A stretch of DNA of 64,000 nt, from NCBI GenBank assembly GCA_024362935.1, contig JANCRA010000030.1:9158096-9222095 (forward strand), in the 5' to 3' direction. Positions within the stretch are counted from its first letter, which is position 1; each line of letters opens with the position of its first letter. The position numbers and the translations under genes are program-made. Positions 12,401 through 27,400 of this stretch are shown one piece after another. Source of the DNA: Setophaga petechia (Eukaryota > Chordata > Aves > Passeriformes > Parulidae). The notes beneath the pieces are model-generated. The model did no database searches. It saw only the letters and a program-made list of their open reading frames with translations, and was not told the DNA's origin.

Positions 12401-15400
12401 AGACCAGGACAGAGCATTCAAGGCTCCCCCAGATATTTTATACAAAACTCTCACAGCTGGTTGCAGTTTTAGTTACACCTAACACAGAGATTATCAAGGA
12501 GACAGGTAAGAAATAAGACATTTTTATACCATACACACATAGCCCTGCTGTACATACATAAATACACACTGTGTAACTACAATTTCTGTTTGGGGTATAT
12601 ACCTGTACCCTCATGCTATGAAAACTATCTGGTGGGAAGCAATTCAGTAAAAGAGAGATTACAGAAAATGAGAAGTTATTGGAGTTTACATTACAGAGCA
12701 ACTGGGAAAACTGATTTAAAGGCAGAATTGCTTCTGTGAGCACAAACACTCAAGAAGGTGAAAGGGAAAAATGTCAAATACACATATATCTTTCATTTTA
12801 GACAAGGCAATTAAGCTAATATTCTGAAAATCAAATTTCATTCAAGAAGCATTTAACTGAAGATTAGTAATGGAAATTGTGCATATACAAAAGCCAGGAA
12901 AAAACTCAACAGTTGAGAGTGCAGCTGAATCACTGCTCCTGCAGTAAGATACCACCCAAAATCTAGATTATGTTAGCAAGCTACAGGCTACCTAGAGGTG
13001 AAGATGATTTTGCTGATAGCAGAAACTCAGCTCAAATGATTAACATATTGAAGTGTCAGGAAAAACCACTTTGCACTCAAAGCCACCTATTAATGCCCTT
13101 CCCTGTGTGAACACAGAAATTCAGTGAACCCCCCTGGACACGGAAGGCACACACAGATGTTGCCTTTAAGAGAGGGGGGAAAAATGGTTTTAACTTCAAA
13201 CTACAACAGCTTTCTTGTATTGAAGACTAAAGGGGAAATTACAGGGAGTGGAATGAGATGATCTCTAAGGGCCCTTCCAGCAGAAGGCTGACTCCACCAA
13301 ACACTGCAGTAAACACTTCAGTACTTGATGAATAAGGTCAGAATTGCTTTTGTTTTATATCCTCCCCAATGCAACTGGAGCACATCTCTGACCATATTTA
13401 ACCTGAATTTTCACTGGTTCCAGCTGAAGCTGCCCCTCAGCAATGCCTGGATACAGCAAACAGCTGCATGCAACACACTCCCAGGGATGCTCTGAAGTCC
13501 TGCTGGATTCATGGTTTATAAAACAAAGCAAAGCAACAGAAAGCAGCTTAATTTGTTAGAATTGAGCCAGAGCAGGCAGCAGAGGAGCTCCAAGATCCAC
13601 GTGGCAGTTTGGGAAGGAGGTTTGGACAGCCAGAGCTGCTGGGACAGTGCTGAGGGACACAAAATGCATCTGAACCTGCCTCAAACCAGGCTCTCCTACC
13701 ACCAAGACTCACTGACAATCTCTAATCAAATCACTGAATCCAAAGATGTATTTAGACCTGCTGCCTCCCTGTTCATTTTGATGCCATGGGGAAGGAGAAG
13801 CAGCAGCCACCCCTTTACTCCTGACCTCCCTTCTTCTGGGCAAACCTTGGACATTCCAGCAATCCTGTGGCTGCACTGCAAAAACCTGAGGAAAGTGACA
13901 GTTTTCCTTTTCTCTGTACTTTATCACAAAGGCTTCCTTTTTATGTAAGAATCATTGTAAGACAGGAAAAAGAAAAAAAACAAAAGCAAACCTTCTTAAT
14001 GATCAAGTCAAAACATAATATGGTGTGAATATCTAAGAGATGTAATTGCTAGAGCATGTTTTGATACATTCAGATGTTGGGGAAGTTCAGGTTTTATGGA
14101 GACACAGGTCACGTTCCTTAGCTTATCTCCATTCCTTCCTCTACAGCTCACAAGAGACAAAAAAGAAAGAAAAGAGATGTCAATAAAAAACTAATTAGAT
14201 TAGCTGCATCTCAAAACACTGTGATTCAAGTCTAATTGGCCAAAGTAGTCTCCAGCCCCAGTTTGATAGCACAGCCCCAGAGCTGGGCTCACCCCAGAGC
14301 CAGGGGCACTGCACACACCAATTACTGCTAAAGCTTGGGCCAATTAATTCCACAGTGCTGAAAATGAAACCTTTTCAAGTCCTGCAGCCCATATCAGTTC
14401 TTGTCCATTAAAATTTCCAAATGAGCTGGGCCTGTCATCCTCTCACTTGCTGAGTACATTGGAAGCACTTCCAGCTGTCCCTCAACACGGGGTCACTGCA
14501 AGAGATTCAGGGTAAGACTGAATTCACTCTTTATGTGCAAGTTAAAGTACAGCCTGTCCAGTCAAGATGTGAGTGCTTGGAATACAGTGTGTGAGCAAAC
14601 ACAGCCCTGCTTGCAAAACTGGACTGTGAATAACAGCACTTTTTGCAGTGGTAAAGGCTAAAATAGGAATAATCATGAATTAATCTGTATCTATGCAAGG
14701 GAGGTGGTTTTAGCTATTTTAAAAGAAATATTATTACCCATTATTACCCATTTTTAGTCAATTAAAATATTTCAGATTATATTTCAGATTATAGCCACTT
14801 AGAAATTAAAAGATCTATCATCACATTTAATTATCTTTTCTGTGCTGGGACTTCTGCCACAGCTCATTCAAATTATCTGCCAATGTTCTGCACTCAGTAG
14901 TGTATTTTTTGTTGTTGCAGTACAACACAAGTGGCTCTTAAAACCAACATAGAACTGTTCTGTCAGTAAAGCACTACCAGGTCCTTCCCTTTGTGGAGGG
15001 ACATCTCACACTGTAGTTCATAGAATTTCCAATAGGGCCTGTCCTAATCAATAGGAGAAAGGTTAAATGCTCTTAAGGATGTAGCAGATACATAATTGGA
15101 AAAACAAGAACAGAGAGCAAGGATCAAGATACCACAACATCTGCTTCACAAAACTGGAGAGAGTCATTGAGGCAAGTTCCTTGAGCAGGATGAGAAATAG
15201 CAGTAGGAATAAATACTCTCAACTACAGAAAAACCAAGTTAACATTTCAGTAATCTGAACTGAAGGAGCATTGACAAACATCACATTTAAAAGTCTCCCT
15301 CACATGTCTAACTCATCAAAAGCTGCCTGGGCTAATGTAACAGACAGGAATTGATAGTGGAGCTGGCAGATTGCCTGATGAAGGACTGAACCAGAAAGCC

Positions 15401-18400
15401 CTGTAGGAAAGAGAAAGGGGCTAATTCAATGTGCTTCCAAAGGGCTTTGGCAGAATGAGCCTCAATATGAACACTGGGTCATCTTGAGTGATGGAGAAAA
15501 GAATTGTGTCAGCCTCCAAAATGAACCAGAGGAGAAAGATCAATCTCAAGAAAGCCACACATATGAGTTTATGCAGTCTCAGGCAGAAAGAAGGCTTGGA
15601 GTGAGGAGGTGCAGCTTGAGAGGCATTTGAATAGCTGCAAACCTGAGCAGACTTGCAGGAAGCAGGAATCAACCAAAAGCTCTGGCAGTCAGCCCATAAA
15701 GTCAATTAGCAAATGGAAACCCCAACACTGATATTTCCATAGCTGGGTTTATTACATGCTTATTTTGATAGGCACTACACTCACTCCATATAATGCAAAA
15801 GGCACTGACAGCCCTGAGTAATGAATCCCTGAGGAACAGAATGCAGCTGCTCACAGCAGCAGAAAGGAAGATGCATTGCAGCCAGCCTGAAGAACAGCCA
15901 TTATTTCCTGATCAGTGATAGCTGCAGCACCAGCAGCCCCCTTCCAGCCTCTCCACATGTCTGTGCTGAGCTTCTGACCCTCTTCAGCCACCCCTGTCAC
16001 CCAACCACAACCCTACAATGCAGAGAGTGAGATAAACACAGTAATAAATGGCAAGAATGACTTTATCACCAACACAATCTAGGCTAATCACACTCTCGAG
16101 ACATCTCTGCACAGTGTATTTTCATTTTTCCATTAAACATGACTCCAACATCAGGGGAGGTTATGAAACTGAAGAAAAATATCTGGAAAATAAATGGAAT
16201 ACATCTGAACAGGTGATTTCCTGACTTTCCTTAAGAAAGTACAAAATTGCTCCTAAACATCAAGAAATTAAAAACAGCATTAGGATTTGGAAAACGTCTT
16301 TGGAACATACAAAAGAATGACCAGAAATTAATTCATGTTTTCATTAAATACAGATCCCATTCTCCTCCTAGAAACTATTCACTTTTTCCTCTATCATGGA
16401 AAGGAATCATTTCAAGAGCTGAAGTTGTGTAATCAACACAGTGGAAAAAATGAACCACCCTGTTTTGTGCAGGAAAAGAGGAAGATCTTTTGTGTAGCAA
16501 TTTCTAAAAACCCTTGTTTTGACTGAATTTCTTCCTAACACCAAAAGAATAAAATAAAAAAGTCAGTCTGGCAGACATTAATATTTACAGGGTGCTCACA
16601 GAACAGAGTGACATTAGCCAGTGTTTGCATGCTGATCTTGCAAAAATGTGAGAGCAACCACATTGGGGTTCTTCCTGCTCAGGAAATTAGTTAATCATAT
16701 TTGACATTTTCTAGAGCCACAGGACCCAGAGAAGAGAATTGTACCTGACATCTTTTAAAAAGAAGGGGAAAAAAAATCAGAACATCACAAATAAATTTCA
16801 AGACTGGTTTCAAATGGAAAAAAAGCACTGCAGTGGCATGTACAGAGAAAGCACCCAAGAAAAGATAAACTAGCAATGAAACAGCAAGGGCGTGCTAGGT
16901 AATAAACCAAAAGCATTCCATTTGGAGGGCACAAGGAATTGATTGTTTTTGTAACAGCCATAGATTAAATTACATTTCATTTCCAAAGTGTTTCAATTCT
17001 TTCTTCTGTCAATGGCCATTTCAGAGCTGAATAAAAGTCATTATATTACTTAGGGGCTGCACCTTCATCATCTCTAGCAGGGAAAAAGCAGATTTTATTC
17101 CATGAGAAATAAACTCATATTTCTAATGACACGCATGCCATAGTGCTATGATTTCTTTATCAAAAAATAAAATGGTTCTTTTCTGTCTTGAAATATGTAA
17201 GAAACCAGGCATGGAAATGCAAGAGATCACACTGGGACACAGAGTAAACAACAGCAACCGAAATACAAAGGAGTCCTTATTGCTGGATTAATTAGCATTA
17301 ATAAACCAGGGCATAAATATTTTTGACAGGACAGGAAAGCAGGTCATTAGCACTTTGGGGATGATATAAATGTTCCTCCTACAACATGCTGAGCACTCCT
17401 GCTCCAAATGATCCTGCCAGCTTGCCTTTATACCTCCAAACATCTGACATCCAGTGCAGAATACACAGCATTTACATGAGACTGAGACTCCTTTTTGCTC
17501 CTCCAATCTAATGCTATTTGAGGAAGAATAAATTGCTAATAATTAAACAAACAGTGAAACTAAAACCTTTTTACTACTATCAAGATTCCAAATTAGGCAC
17601 AGAAAAATAGAAGTTTGCAAAGCCTTTAGAAATGGATTTTCTGTTGGAGGCACAACATACACAATGATTTGCATCAGTGATTATCTTAATTAAACTGCTG
17701 TTTACATAAGTAACGTTGATTTACTTTACATGTTGTTCGGTGTCATTAGACCATTCACTTAATTGTGCAAATTTCCTTTAGCTGAAGCCTTCTCCCACCT
17801 TCAGCAGGCTGTGAACAGCACCTTTGGTGTAAGGAGTGAATCCAGAGCAAGTTTAATAAATTACTACACAAGCCTCAGACAAGTTTCAGTCACACAAATC
17901 ACTGGGTTAGCTCCAGCATGTCAATGGCCTGGATGTTTGCCATCATCTGCTCAAGCCCTAAAATCCATGAGGACAGCACTGCCACACAGACAGAGCAAAC
18001 ATCAGTGCCTGCCATGAGAATTTATTAAATATTTTCATTTCTTAATGATGAGTGAAACTTGAGTTCCACGTAAGTGACTTAAAACTAGGAAAAGGTAATT
18101 TCTGCTGTGGAAGAAAAGCCACCAGGTATATTTAATTACTGTGATTTGAACATGTATCAATGCAGATTTTCAATCAATAATTGCTGGCAGTGCCAAGATG
18201 GTTACTACCAATCCCTGCAGTAAAGACTGGAGCTGTGTTGGAAAAATTAAAAGATACGTATAGAATGATAAACTGATCTTATTCAGCTTAACTTTTTTTC
18301 CAATATTATACATCACACGATAGGAAGGAGGAAACCAATATCAAAACACCATGAAGATGAGGGAAAATTAAACTCAAAAAAATTCTGAGCTATTAATCCT

Positions 18401-21400
18401 TGCTGATAATGAAGTACTTCAGGATGACTTCTAAAACTCACTTTCATTTAGATGCCTCATTTATTTTAATCTGGGAGATAATTAGAAGGAAATCAAATTC
18501 TCCATAGCAGAATATTTACCTGAGATGCAGCTCAGACTTCTCAGTATTTCCCCTGTGTGTTCAAACTCTGTGTTATATATATTGCTAAAACCTTACTGAG
18601 ATTAATGCCCGTTACTTAATTAGCATCCAAATCTGAGTCTGTGAGGCTTGCTGCTGGTTAGCTGTCAGAACAGCAATTCTTTCTGATTTTTTTTCTGTCA
18701 ATACTTGGCCAAGTTTTGGTCAGGAAGTTGCAGACACTGTCCCCAGTTCAGTAAAAAGCAGTGGAGGCAGAAGGGGGGATGTCAGGGGAAGGAGGGGCAG
18801 TGGGGCAGAGTTCCTGCACATCCCACAGCAGGGCCCGGGCACTGCCCTGGGCAGTGACTCGTGGTGCACACAAATATTGATCTCCAAGGTGCTCACACCA
18901 ACATCCATCTCCAAGGTGTTCACACCAATATCCACATCCAAGGTGCTCACACCAATATCCACATCCAAGGTGCTCACACCAATATCCACATCCAAGGTGC
19001 TCACACCAACATCCATCTCCAAGGTGCTCACACCAATATCCACATCCAAGGTGCTCACACCAATATCCACATCCAAGGTGCTCACACCAATATCCACATC
19101 CAAGGTGTTCACACCAATATCCACATCCAAGGTGCTCACACCAACATCCATCTCCAAGGTGCTCACACCAATATCCACATCCAAGGTGCTCACACCAATA
19201 TTGATCTCCAAGGTGCTCACACCAATATCCATCCACATCCAAGGTGCTCACACCAATATCCATCCACATCCAAGGTGCTCACACCAATATCCACATCCAA
19301 GGTGCTCACACCAATATCCATCCACATCCAAGGCACACACACCAATATCCACATCCAAGGTGCTCACACCAATATCCACATCCAAGGTGCTCACACCAAT
19401 ATCCATCTCCAAGGCACACACACCAATATCCACATCCAAGGTGCTCTGTCAACCAGGTCACCCTGGAAGAAAAGCTGCACCACTGATGAATTCCTGCTGA
19501 GAAGAGCCACTGGTTTATCTCATCACCAACTAATCCTGTTAGAAATATTTAGCAGTCTGAATGTATCAGAGAAGAATCCTCAGCTGAATGAGCCTTCCCC
19601 ACACACTGGCGTCCTCTAGCAATTTATTTGTAATTATCACTTGCCTTTTTCCCATATCTAATATGAAGTTAATGAGTGCCTGACATAACTTCAGCAGAAA
19701 AAACCACCACGACTAGTTACATAATTACAGGTTAAAAAATGATCTTTTTCAGCTCCATGCACTGAAGTAATCTTTAAGGGTAGAGGTTAAGTACAGGCAA
19801 CACAGAGTATAAATTGCTTTGCAAAACGTTCTGTACACTGACCACAGCAACTTCTCTGCGTGGCACAGGCTTTGAAGGAAGAGTTTGATCTCATAATAAT
19901 ATTGCAGTAATACAGAACTTGTTAGTATTATCAGTCATGTCTTGTTCATGGGCCTCTGTCTACAAAAGGACAGCAAATTTGCACTTGAAATCATTATAGA
20001 ATGTGAAGAACATTTCAGGTTACCACTAAGTGCCAGGACGAGAGCAAAATGGATACTTTAGCATGGAGGCAGACCTAGGAGCAAGAATTTCTAGGGAAAA
20101 AATAAGAGAAAAAAAAATCACCCTTTCATGTCTTCAAGAACTGCTTAAAATGAAGTGTTTCACCAAAAAAAGATATGATATGATTTCTCTCAGCCTGATC
20201 CCACCACAGGCATTCCTGTGCAAGCTGCTGCAGGCAGTTCTTCTCATTTCTAGATCATAGATTTAACTCTGTTTATTATCACAGATTAAGGAAACAATTT
20301 TTAAATACAATATTCATACTTTTCAGCTCCAATGGGGGAATTCATTCAGAGTAATTTGTGACTTTCAAGCAAATTAATACACAAATTTATGTCTCATTAA
20401 TGTTTTGAATTTAAAAAAGAGGCCTCAAGTAGAAGCGTAAATAAATAAATCTGAGTTTCTAAACTGTTTGCACCAGTTAAGAGTAAGATATTCCAGGGAA
20501 ACTGGTATATCCTCATTTACTATCACCTTGTGGACCTTCTCAGGGATAAACAATCTCATTTTTCTATTTATTGCAAGGCACTGATGCAAAAGCAGGGAAA
20601 ATCAGCAGACTTACTGAGCATCCTTCCTCTTCTTTTTCTGAGGGTCCATCAGCCGCAGAGTGTCTCTGATGACAGCAACTTTCACTTTCTCATCAACAGG
20701 GCTTGGGACATTTTCAAATACTCCAGGAGAAAGCTTTACATCACAGAGGGATACAGTTATTCACGACAGAACTAAGGGTGATTCATTCCACATTTGCTCA
20801 AACTTCATGTGCTTCATCTATATTTTAGATACACCATGATGGATTACAAAATACTTCTTCAAGGATGCATGAATACCTGCACATTTTCAGGATGATGTTA
20901 CAACAAATTCCTCTAGTAAACTGAAATATTATAAAAAAGATTGCTGCTGATGTTATCATTTATATTATGTATACAAACATGAAAAAGATTATTAACAATC
21001 CCCTAAACACAATTAACGACTGCAGGAGATGATGAATAAATGCATTTATGACAGAGATGATGGAGAGCTTTCACAATTCCAATAAGTCATATTTCCTATG
21101 TATAAGATTAGCAATGATTTCAAAGCAGAAAATTACAGAGAACCTTGGAGGTTTCATATTAGCAGACAGCTTTCATCTTTCAAACAAGGAAAAAAGCCCA
21201 GAAAACCCAACCTAAGCAATTTCATTCCAGTATCACATTGAGAACTCTTACCTCTTGCTCATGTTCTATTCTCATGCTGGGGTTTGCATTTACTTCCAGT
21301 AACACAGGCTTCAAGTCTTTCATCAGGAGAATGTCAAACCCTAAAATCTGTGCATAACAAGCAATATGTCACTTCAGTTCTACTCAGGGTGTTCTGCAGA

Positions 21401-24400
21401 ATGCAGTGTTTGTCCATATGGCAGCACTGAGGAGGAATAAACGTTTGAGGGGCAGAAAAGAAGTAAGTGAGAAACTCTCCACAGTGCTGAATAACTCCAG
21501 AAGCCACTTGGCTCCCATGGCAGTGGCTCCTTTCACAGCACCCCCATCCCTGAACGCTGCATCTGCCAACATGGAACCTTGGCACCCATGATGAGGGGGT
21601 CTGGAAACTGCCAGGATCAAAACTGTTAGGAACATGCAAAGCTTCACTTCTAACATGTAGAAGATGGAATCTGGAGTGAAAACTGTCACTAACAAACTAC
21701 AGCCATTGAAAATTCTCTGTATCTGCTTAGGGCTGGCAGTAACACAGGTCAGGAGATTGAGGTTTGACTTGGGTGAGGAGCTCTGAGCTCCCACCAGTGA
21801 GCAGCACCATAAGAGAAACCTTTCAGAAAAGTCATTAACCACCCAGAAAATTAACCTATGCATAGCAGTAACTGCATTCCTGGCAGGAATTCCAACTTAC
21901 CTGGAAGCAAGTTGGCCCAGGCTTTCCTGCTGGTATGTCAGACTGATAGTAAACTTTCAGTTCTGGTGTCAGTGCAATAATTGTTTTAATCACCAATGAA
22001 ATTATATCAGACCAGAGCTTTTTGACATCAGCTCCTCTGGAAGACAGTCTGCAGAGAATGCTTGAGAAAGTCCTCTTGCTGCCAGTGTTTGCACTGGCTG
22101 AATGGATGAAATTCCCACTATGGATATTTAGTGAATAGTTGGTTAAGTGCATAAAAACCTGGTGCAAATTTTTGAGAGTGGGTTCTTGATAGGGCTCTGT
22201 ACAAAATCGAGAAAGTCCATCTTTGGCTATATAAATCTCTAAGGGTTCTAAGGACTTCAGCAGGACATAGAGGCGAATATCAAATTTCAGTTTGTCCACA
22301 AGCAGTGGTTTGCAGATGTACTCCTGCACCACAGCTGGCCTGCTCTGGATGCTCCCTGTCAGCCTGATGTCACTTGGGTCCTTGATGAGGTAGATTCCAT
22401 CCCCCTGGCAGCCTCCATCAGGCTTCACAATGAAAGTGGGCTTCCAGGATGGATTGCTGTCTTTCATCGTACGAACCTACAAGGAAAAGCATCACAGTCA
22501 GAGGCACTAACTGGGGAAGGCAAAAAGGGCTGGTCCTGTGAAAGCCAGGCAAGAAAAATAAATAAAAATAGCATGGATACATCACCAGAGTAGTAAACAG
22601 CATGTAAAGAAGGCAGAAGATGAACAGTGCTGACAAGCACATGGAGAAACAAAAAAGCATGAGTAGGGAATTACTAGTACAGATAAAAGATTATTTTATT
22701 TAACAAGCCATTGCATAAATCATTTCAGGAACTTCTTTTTAACGTTCTGTTCCAATTTACAGAAGGAAATGGGGTATATCTCATGAGATCCATTTTAGTA
22801 GTCACTAATGTATATGAAACTGCAAAGTTAAACTTTCATACTGCATTTTGAACAACTACTGACAATCATTCACTTAAGGAAAGGTGCCTTAGTATTGAGG
22901 TATGAATGCAAATACTACCTGAAGGAAAACTGAAGTAAAATTTGTCACTAACAATACCTTTTTCCACCATCAGATACTCAGTGTTAATAAAAGTGGGGAA
23001 TGCTGAACCATGCACAGGTATAACTATGTCACTGACACATCTGCTGAACATCAGAGCTTTCGTGTTACACGTGTATTTCCCACTACCTAAATAAACTCTA
23101 GGTTATTTATTACTTGTACAGCAAAAGTCAGAACTGCACACATGGGGATGCCTCAATCACAAATGAAATTGAGAAAGAAAGGGGAGCCCTAACAAAGAAA
23201 GCAGCTGAAGAAATGCAGGATGCAGACTAGCAGGTTTATCAGCTACTCATGGGATTCAGGACAATAAAGCACTCAAAACCTCTTCCTCCCAAAACAGAGG
23301 GATGTCCCAGCACTGACCACTCCTTTCTTGCACTCCCACATTTTACAGCCCCACCTGTAGCCAGGCACATGCTGAGCCCAGTCAGAGATCTGGTTTGACC
23401 CTGTGGCTCACCAGCAACAACTGGAGACTGACTTTTAGAAGCCTGAGGACAAAAGCTAACAAAGAAAGAACAAATCAGGTGCCACCATCAGCCCTGGAGA
23501 ATGAAAGAGGAAAAAACCAGCCCACAGGAAAAGGCTGAGCATGGTCAGATCACTGTGAGAGCAGCAACCTGTGCTGTACCATGAGGCTGCTGACCCCCAG
23601 GACAGGCCCAGCTCTGTCAGCAGTGACATTCCCAAGGCCTCAAGGACTCCGGGCTCCACCCCACCCAGTTATTTATTTCACTCAGAGTCACACTGCTAAG
23701 AGCCTTCCTGCCAGCTGCAGCAGGAATTCAAGATCCATTATCCAGACTAGGATTTTTTCAGGGACAGGTGTCACACTGACTCAGTGAAAGATCCTTCTGC
23801 AAAACAGGTCACTGTGAGGGATAAATGCCTCAGTGGAGGTCAGGCTTACATAAATGGCATGTGGATAAATAGGTCCAAGTAGATCAGCAGGCCTAGATGA
23901 GCAAAGAAGGAAAGCAGGATTTATGTCCTAGTCTTTTTAGCACTATAGAATAATCTTCCCCTGATGTGACATTACCCTGCAGAGCAGAGGAGATCTCTGG
24001 TTCACTGTTGTTAAAGTCAGCACCACGGAGAGACACCTGGTTAATCTGAACCCTCTGTGACCAAACACAGCCTCTGGGACTCCTGCTGAACACACAAAGT
24101 GCCAATTGTGCCCTCCTAGGGCAGAAAATAGTGAAGAACCTCAGTGGAACCAGGAGGAAGAATCTTCCCCCAGTCCCACATCTGCTGCTCACCCTCAGGC
24201 TGTGTCTGCTCTGCTCCAGCAGCACCATTCCAAAGGAGGTGATGCTTCCCAAAGGAGGTGATGCTTTCCAAAGGAGATGATGCTTCCCAGGGACTATTGC
24301 TGAAGATGAGAAAGAACCTGCCTTTCAAAATACTGCATTCTAACTGGTTTCTGAGATCACTCTTCTCTTAAAATAAGAAGCAAATAATTTTCTCCATCAT

Positions 24401-27400
24401 ATTCTATTCCCTAAGAGGCCTGGATATTATTCAGGCTTTCTAGTCCATCAAAACCTACACATGGCAGATAAAGATAGGCTGGTAGGGAAAGGGGGAGTAG
24501 TAATCCAGAGTCAGTCTCAGTCTGTTTTTCAGCAGATTTACTGTCTTGAAGAAAACAGATGGTTTCTTGATCTTCAAGGAAATTCCCAACAGTCGTCTTC
24601 AAATTCTCTGCAATCCCCTCAACTGTATTCTTTCAAATTCTCATTATGAGGGGGCTTGTCCAGACTTAGAAAACTCAGTCATGTAGGAAAATGAGTTTAT
24701 ATGAAATGAGATATTTCTGTGTCCTTTGCTTGACAGAAGGAAATTATCTTTAAAAAACATGTTAACTATTTACAGTTAACAGCAAAGGAAGAGTTGGTGA
24801 AAATCTGCAGCTTTGGCTTTCACAAGGAAACACAGGCTGAATGAATATTGTATTCTGGAAAAATGCATATAATGGGCTATAAGATCTGACAGCACAAAGA
24901 CTGGAATATTCATGCCTATGCCTAAGAGGTATCCAAAAGCTGAAAACCTGATTAAACCACCAAAAATATGCTGTGCTGGAAATGAGACCATCCAAATTAG
25001 ATTCTTATTAAAAATTAATCACACTGGCCTATTCATCATCCTCACAGACAACACAAAGAAGGAAGTATGAGAACAATCACAGTCCTGGTTTGAATCCCAA
25101 GCTAATTACTCTTCAGAAATTGGGATTTCATGTTAGAAGTCCTTAGCACACCCATTCCAGCAGATTCTTCCCTGCTGGGGAAGGAGCAATGACTGCAGCA
25201 CCTGAGAGATTTGCTTATCTGTAATTCATCTTTTGTTACAGTGACATGTTAGTACAAAACATATTAGAAAATAAGAAATTGGTGAATATTGAGAATGCCT
25301 AAATAGATATTTACTTAGTAAAATGAAATTTTAAGCCCTTGATGAAAACACCTATCACCATCTCATTTCAATGCAAATGACACTAAGGGAACTCCTTTTT
25401 GTTGGTATTTCCAGTATGAAGCCCATCCACCACAACTCCAGTGCAGTTTTCTCAATTACTGGCTTTCAAAGCACAGAAAATTAATATTAAATTACCTGTA
25501 GTGTTTTCTACCTGAATCTAGGTATAGGGGAGAGCTGACAGCATTTGATTTCATTATTAATAGATTTGTATGAAGAAGTTCACTATATGACTACAGAAGT
25601 GAGGCACAATAAGGACATTTGAGAGATAAATTGTTTTGAAACGCTGTAGTGCATCAGGAGAGGCAGCAAGATGTAAATTCTCATGGAGTTTCTTCTTTCA
25701 ATAATCATTACAGGCAAAATCTCACAGGTGTTCATTTCTCATCCAGCTCTTTGCAACAAAATCCTGCACTACAAACAGCACCAAACCATCTTCTCCTGTC
25801 TAACCTACACCTGCACTGACCCAATCTGACTTTTGATAATTAACATATTCCAGAGTGTTCCAGCTCCTCAGGGACATGTCTGACATGCAGGCACCACCAA
25901 AGCTCTCCCCACCTGTCTGCTGTGAACAAGCTGAAATGCAGGCTCAGGGAGCTGATGGTTTTGGCAGCATTAGGGTTGCAAAGCAAACAAAACCACATTA
26001 TGAACAAATAAACGACAGAAAAGACTGGAGAACTCCTGCTGAGAACTCACCAAACTGCAAGTGGAAAGTGCTCTGAACCTTTTATGGTTCACAGGGGGTT
26101 TGGAATGTTTTGGGTTGTATTTTTTCGTGTTCTGGAGGGGTTACACTCCAAACTTGTGTTAAGTAGAACATAAACTCTTACAACATAAAATATAATGTTT
26201 GATAACAAGAACTATGCTTTTCTCCAACACAGATGGAAGAACATATGCAAAGGAAACTCCTAGGAGTGTGTTAGTGGACATCTGTTCCTCTTGGAACACA
26301 AGCGGCAGCGTTTGCAGAGCGGGAGCGGAGCAGCGTTAACTCGCAGTGCCACCTGCTGCCAGCTCACGGCTGAGCCCAGTGTCACCGGCAGCCCAGTGTC
26401 ACCTGCAGCAGTGTCACCAGCAGCACAGTGTCACCTGCAGCCCAGTGTCACCTGCAGCTCAGTGTCACCTGCAGATTGGTGTCACCTGCAGCTCGGTGTC
26501 ACCTGCAGCTGTGTCACCTGCAGCTCGGTGTCACCGGCAGTCCAGCCCAGCCTGCACTGCCTGTGCTCCCAAAAGGCTCATCCCAGCCCCACTGCACCCT
26601 CCTCACCCTCTGCCCCATCCCAGCCCCACTGCACCCTCCTCATCCTCTCCCTCCCACTCCTGTGCACTCATCTCCCTGCCCTTGCTAAACTGCCTGGGTT
26701 GTTTCACTCCTTTTACAGCCTGGCCTTGCAGCACTACCATGGCAGTGACCCAGCCCATCTGAAGATTAGCTATTAAAATATGTTAATGAATTTGACTGGA
26801 TTATGGATATGATTAATAGCTAAAAAGTTGCACCCAATACAAGAGTCTTTTAAAGCCTAGACCTCTCTTCTTTCATATTTCCAAGCACAGCATACTCTAG
26901 GATGCAAAAACACTCTGGGCAAGTCAGACAGGGTTAAACAAACATGTATCATATTTAAAAATATTTGTAGTAACAGAACCAAATTGCAACACACAGCATC
27001 ACTCTTAAAAAAAAAAAAGCTGAAAAATAATGGCATTTTATTACATTATGAATATTTAAACAAAAGAGCAATTTGACATGAGATGGTGTGAGTGTATTTA
27101 ACAATGAACAAAGCAAAATGCTCTTCAGAAGGGTTTGGGGACAACAGGCCAAATGGATTAAAATTAATTCAGTGACAATGAGCCTGGTGAAGCACCACAC
27201 AACCCACACTGTACTAAAACCTCCTTAGGCCAGCAGAAAACACAGGGAAAGGGCTGAAGCTTCAAGGTTCAATTTTCAGACACCTCTCCTGGCACAACAG
27301 AGCAAGAGATCTGAAGTTTATTCCAGAACATAACAAACAAAGCTAACATCCAGACCATGACTGATCCCAGGCAAACTGGACAAGATGTCATCCACATCCC

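Larger units (their letters stand above)
7878..20614 (-). other. TTLL11 intron 6 (12.7 kb)
   Basis: The largest TTLL11 intron, mostly AT-rich. It contains the repeat at 7905-8100, a CR1 scrap at 13247-13281 and the large 27-bp minisatellite at 18866-19446. A short duplication ATTATTACCC lies at 14731-14750. The open frames at 9375-9779, 10923-11381 and 13511-13948 show no recognisable domain. I see no exon or RNA gene. Confidence 0.75.

Noticed and set aside
18861..19619. 252-codon plus-strand frame and 172/173-codon minus-strand frames
   Set aside because: They exist because a 27-bp minisatellite repeats in multiples of three; no domain or splice context.
21334..21863. Possible extra TTLL11 exon in intron 4
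   Set aside because: Exons 4 and 5 join directly in phase and match the family without a gap, leaving no missing residues.
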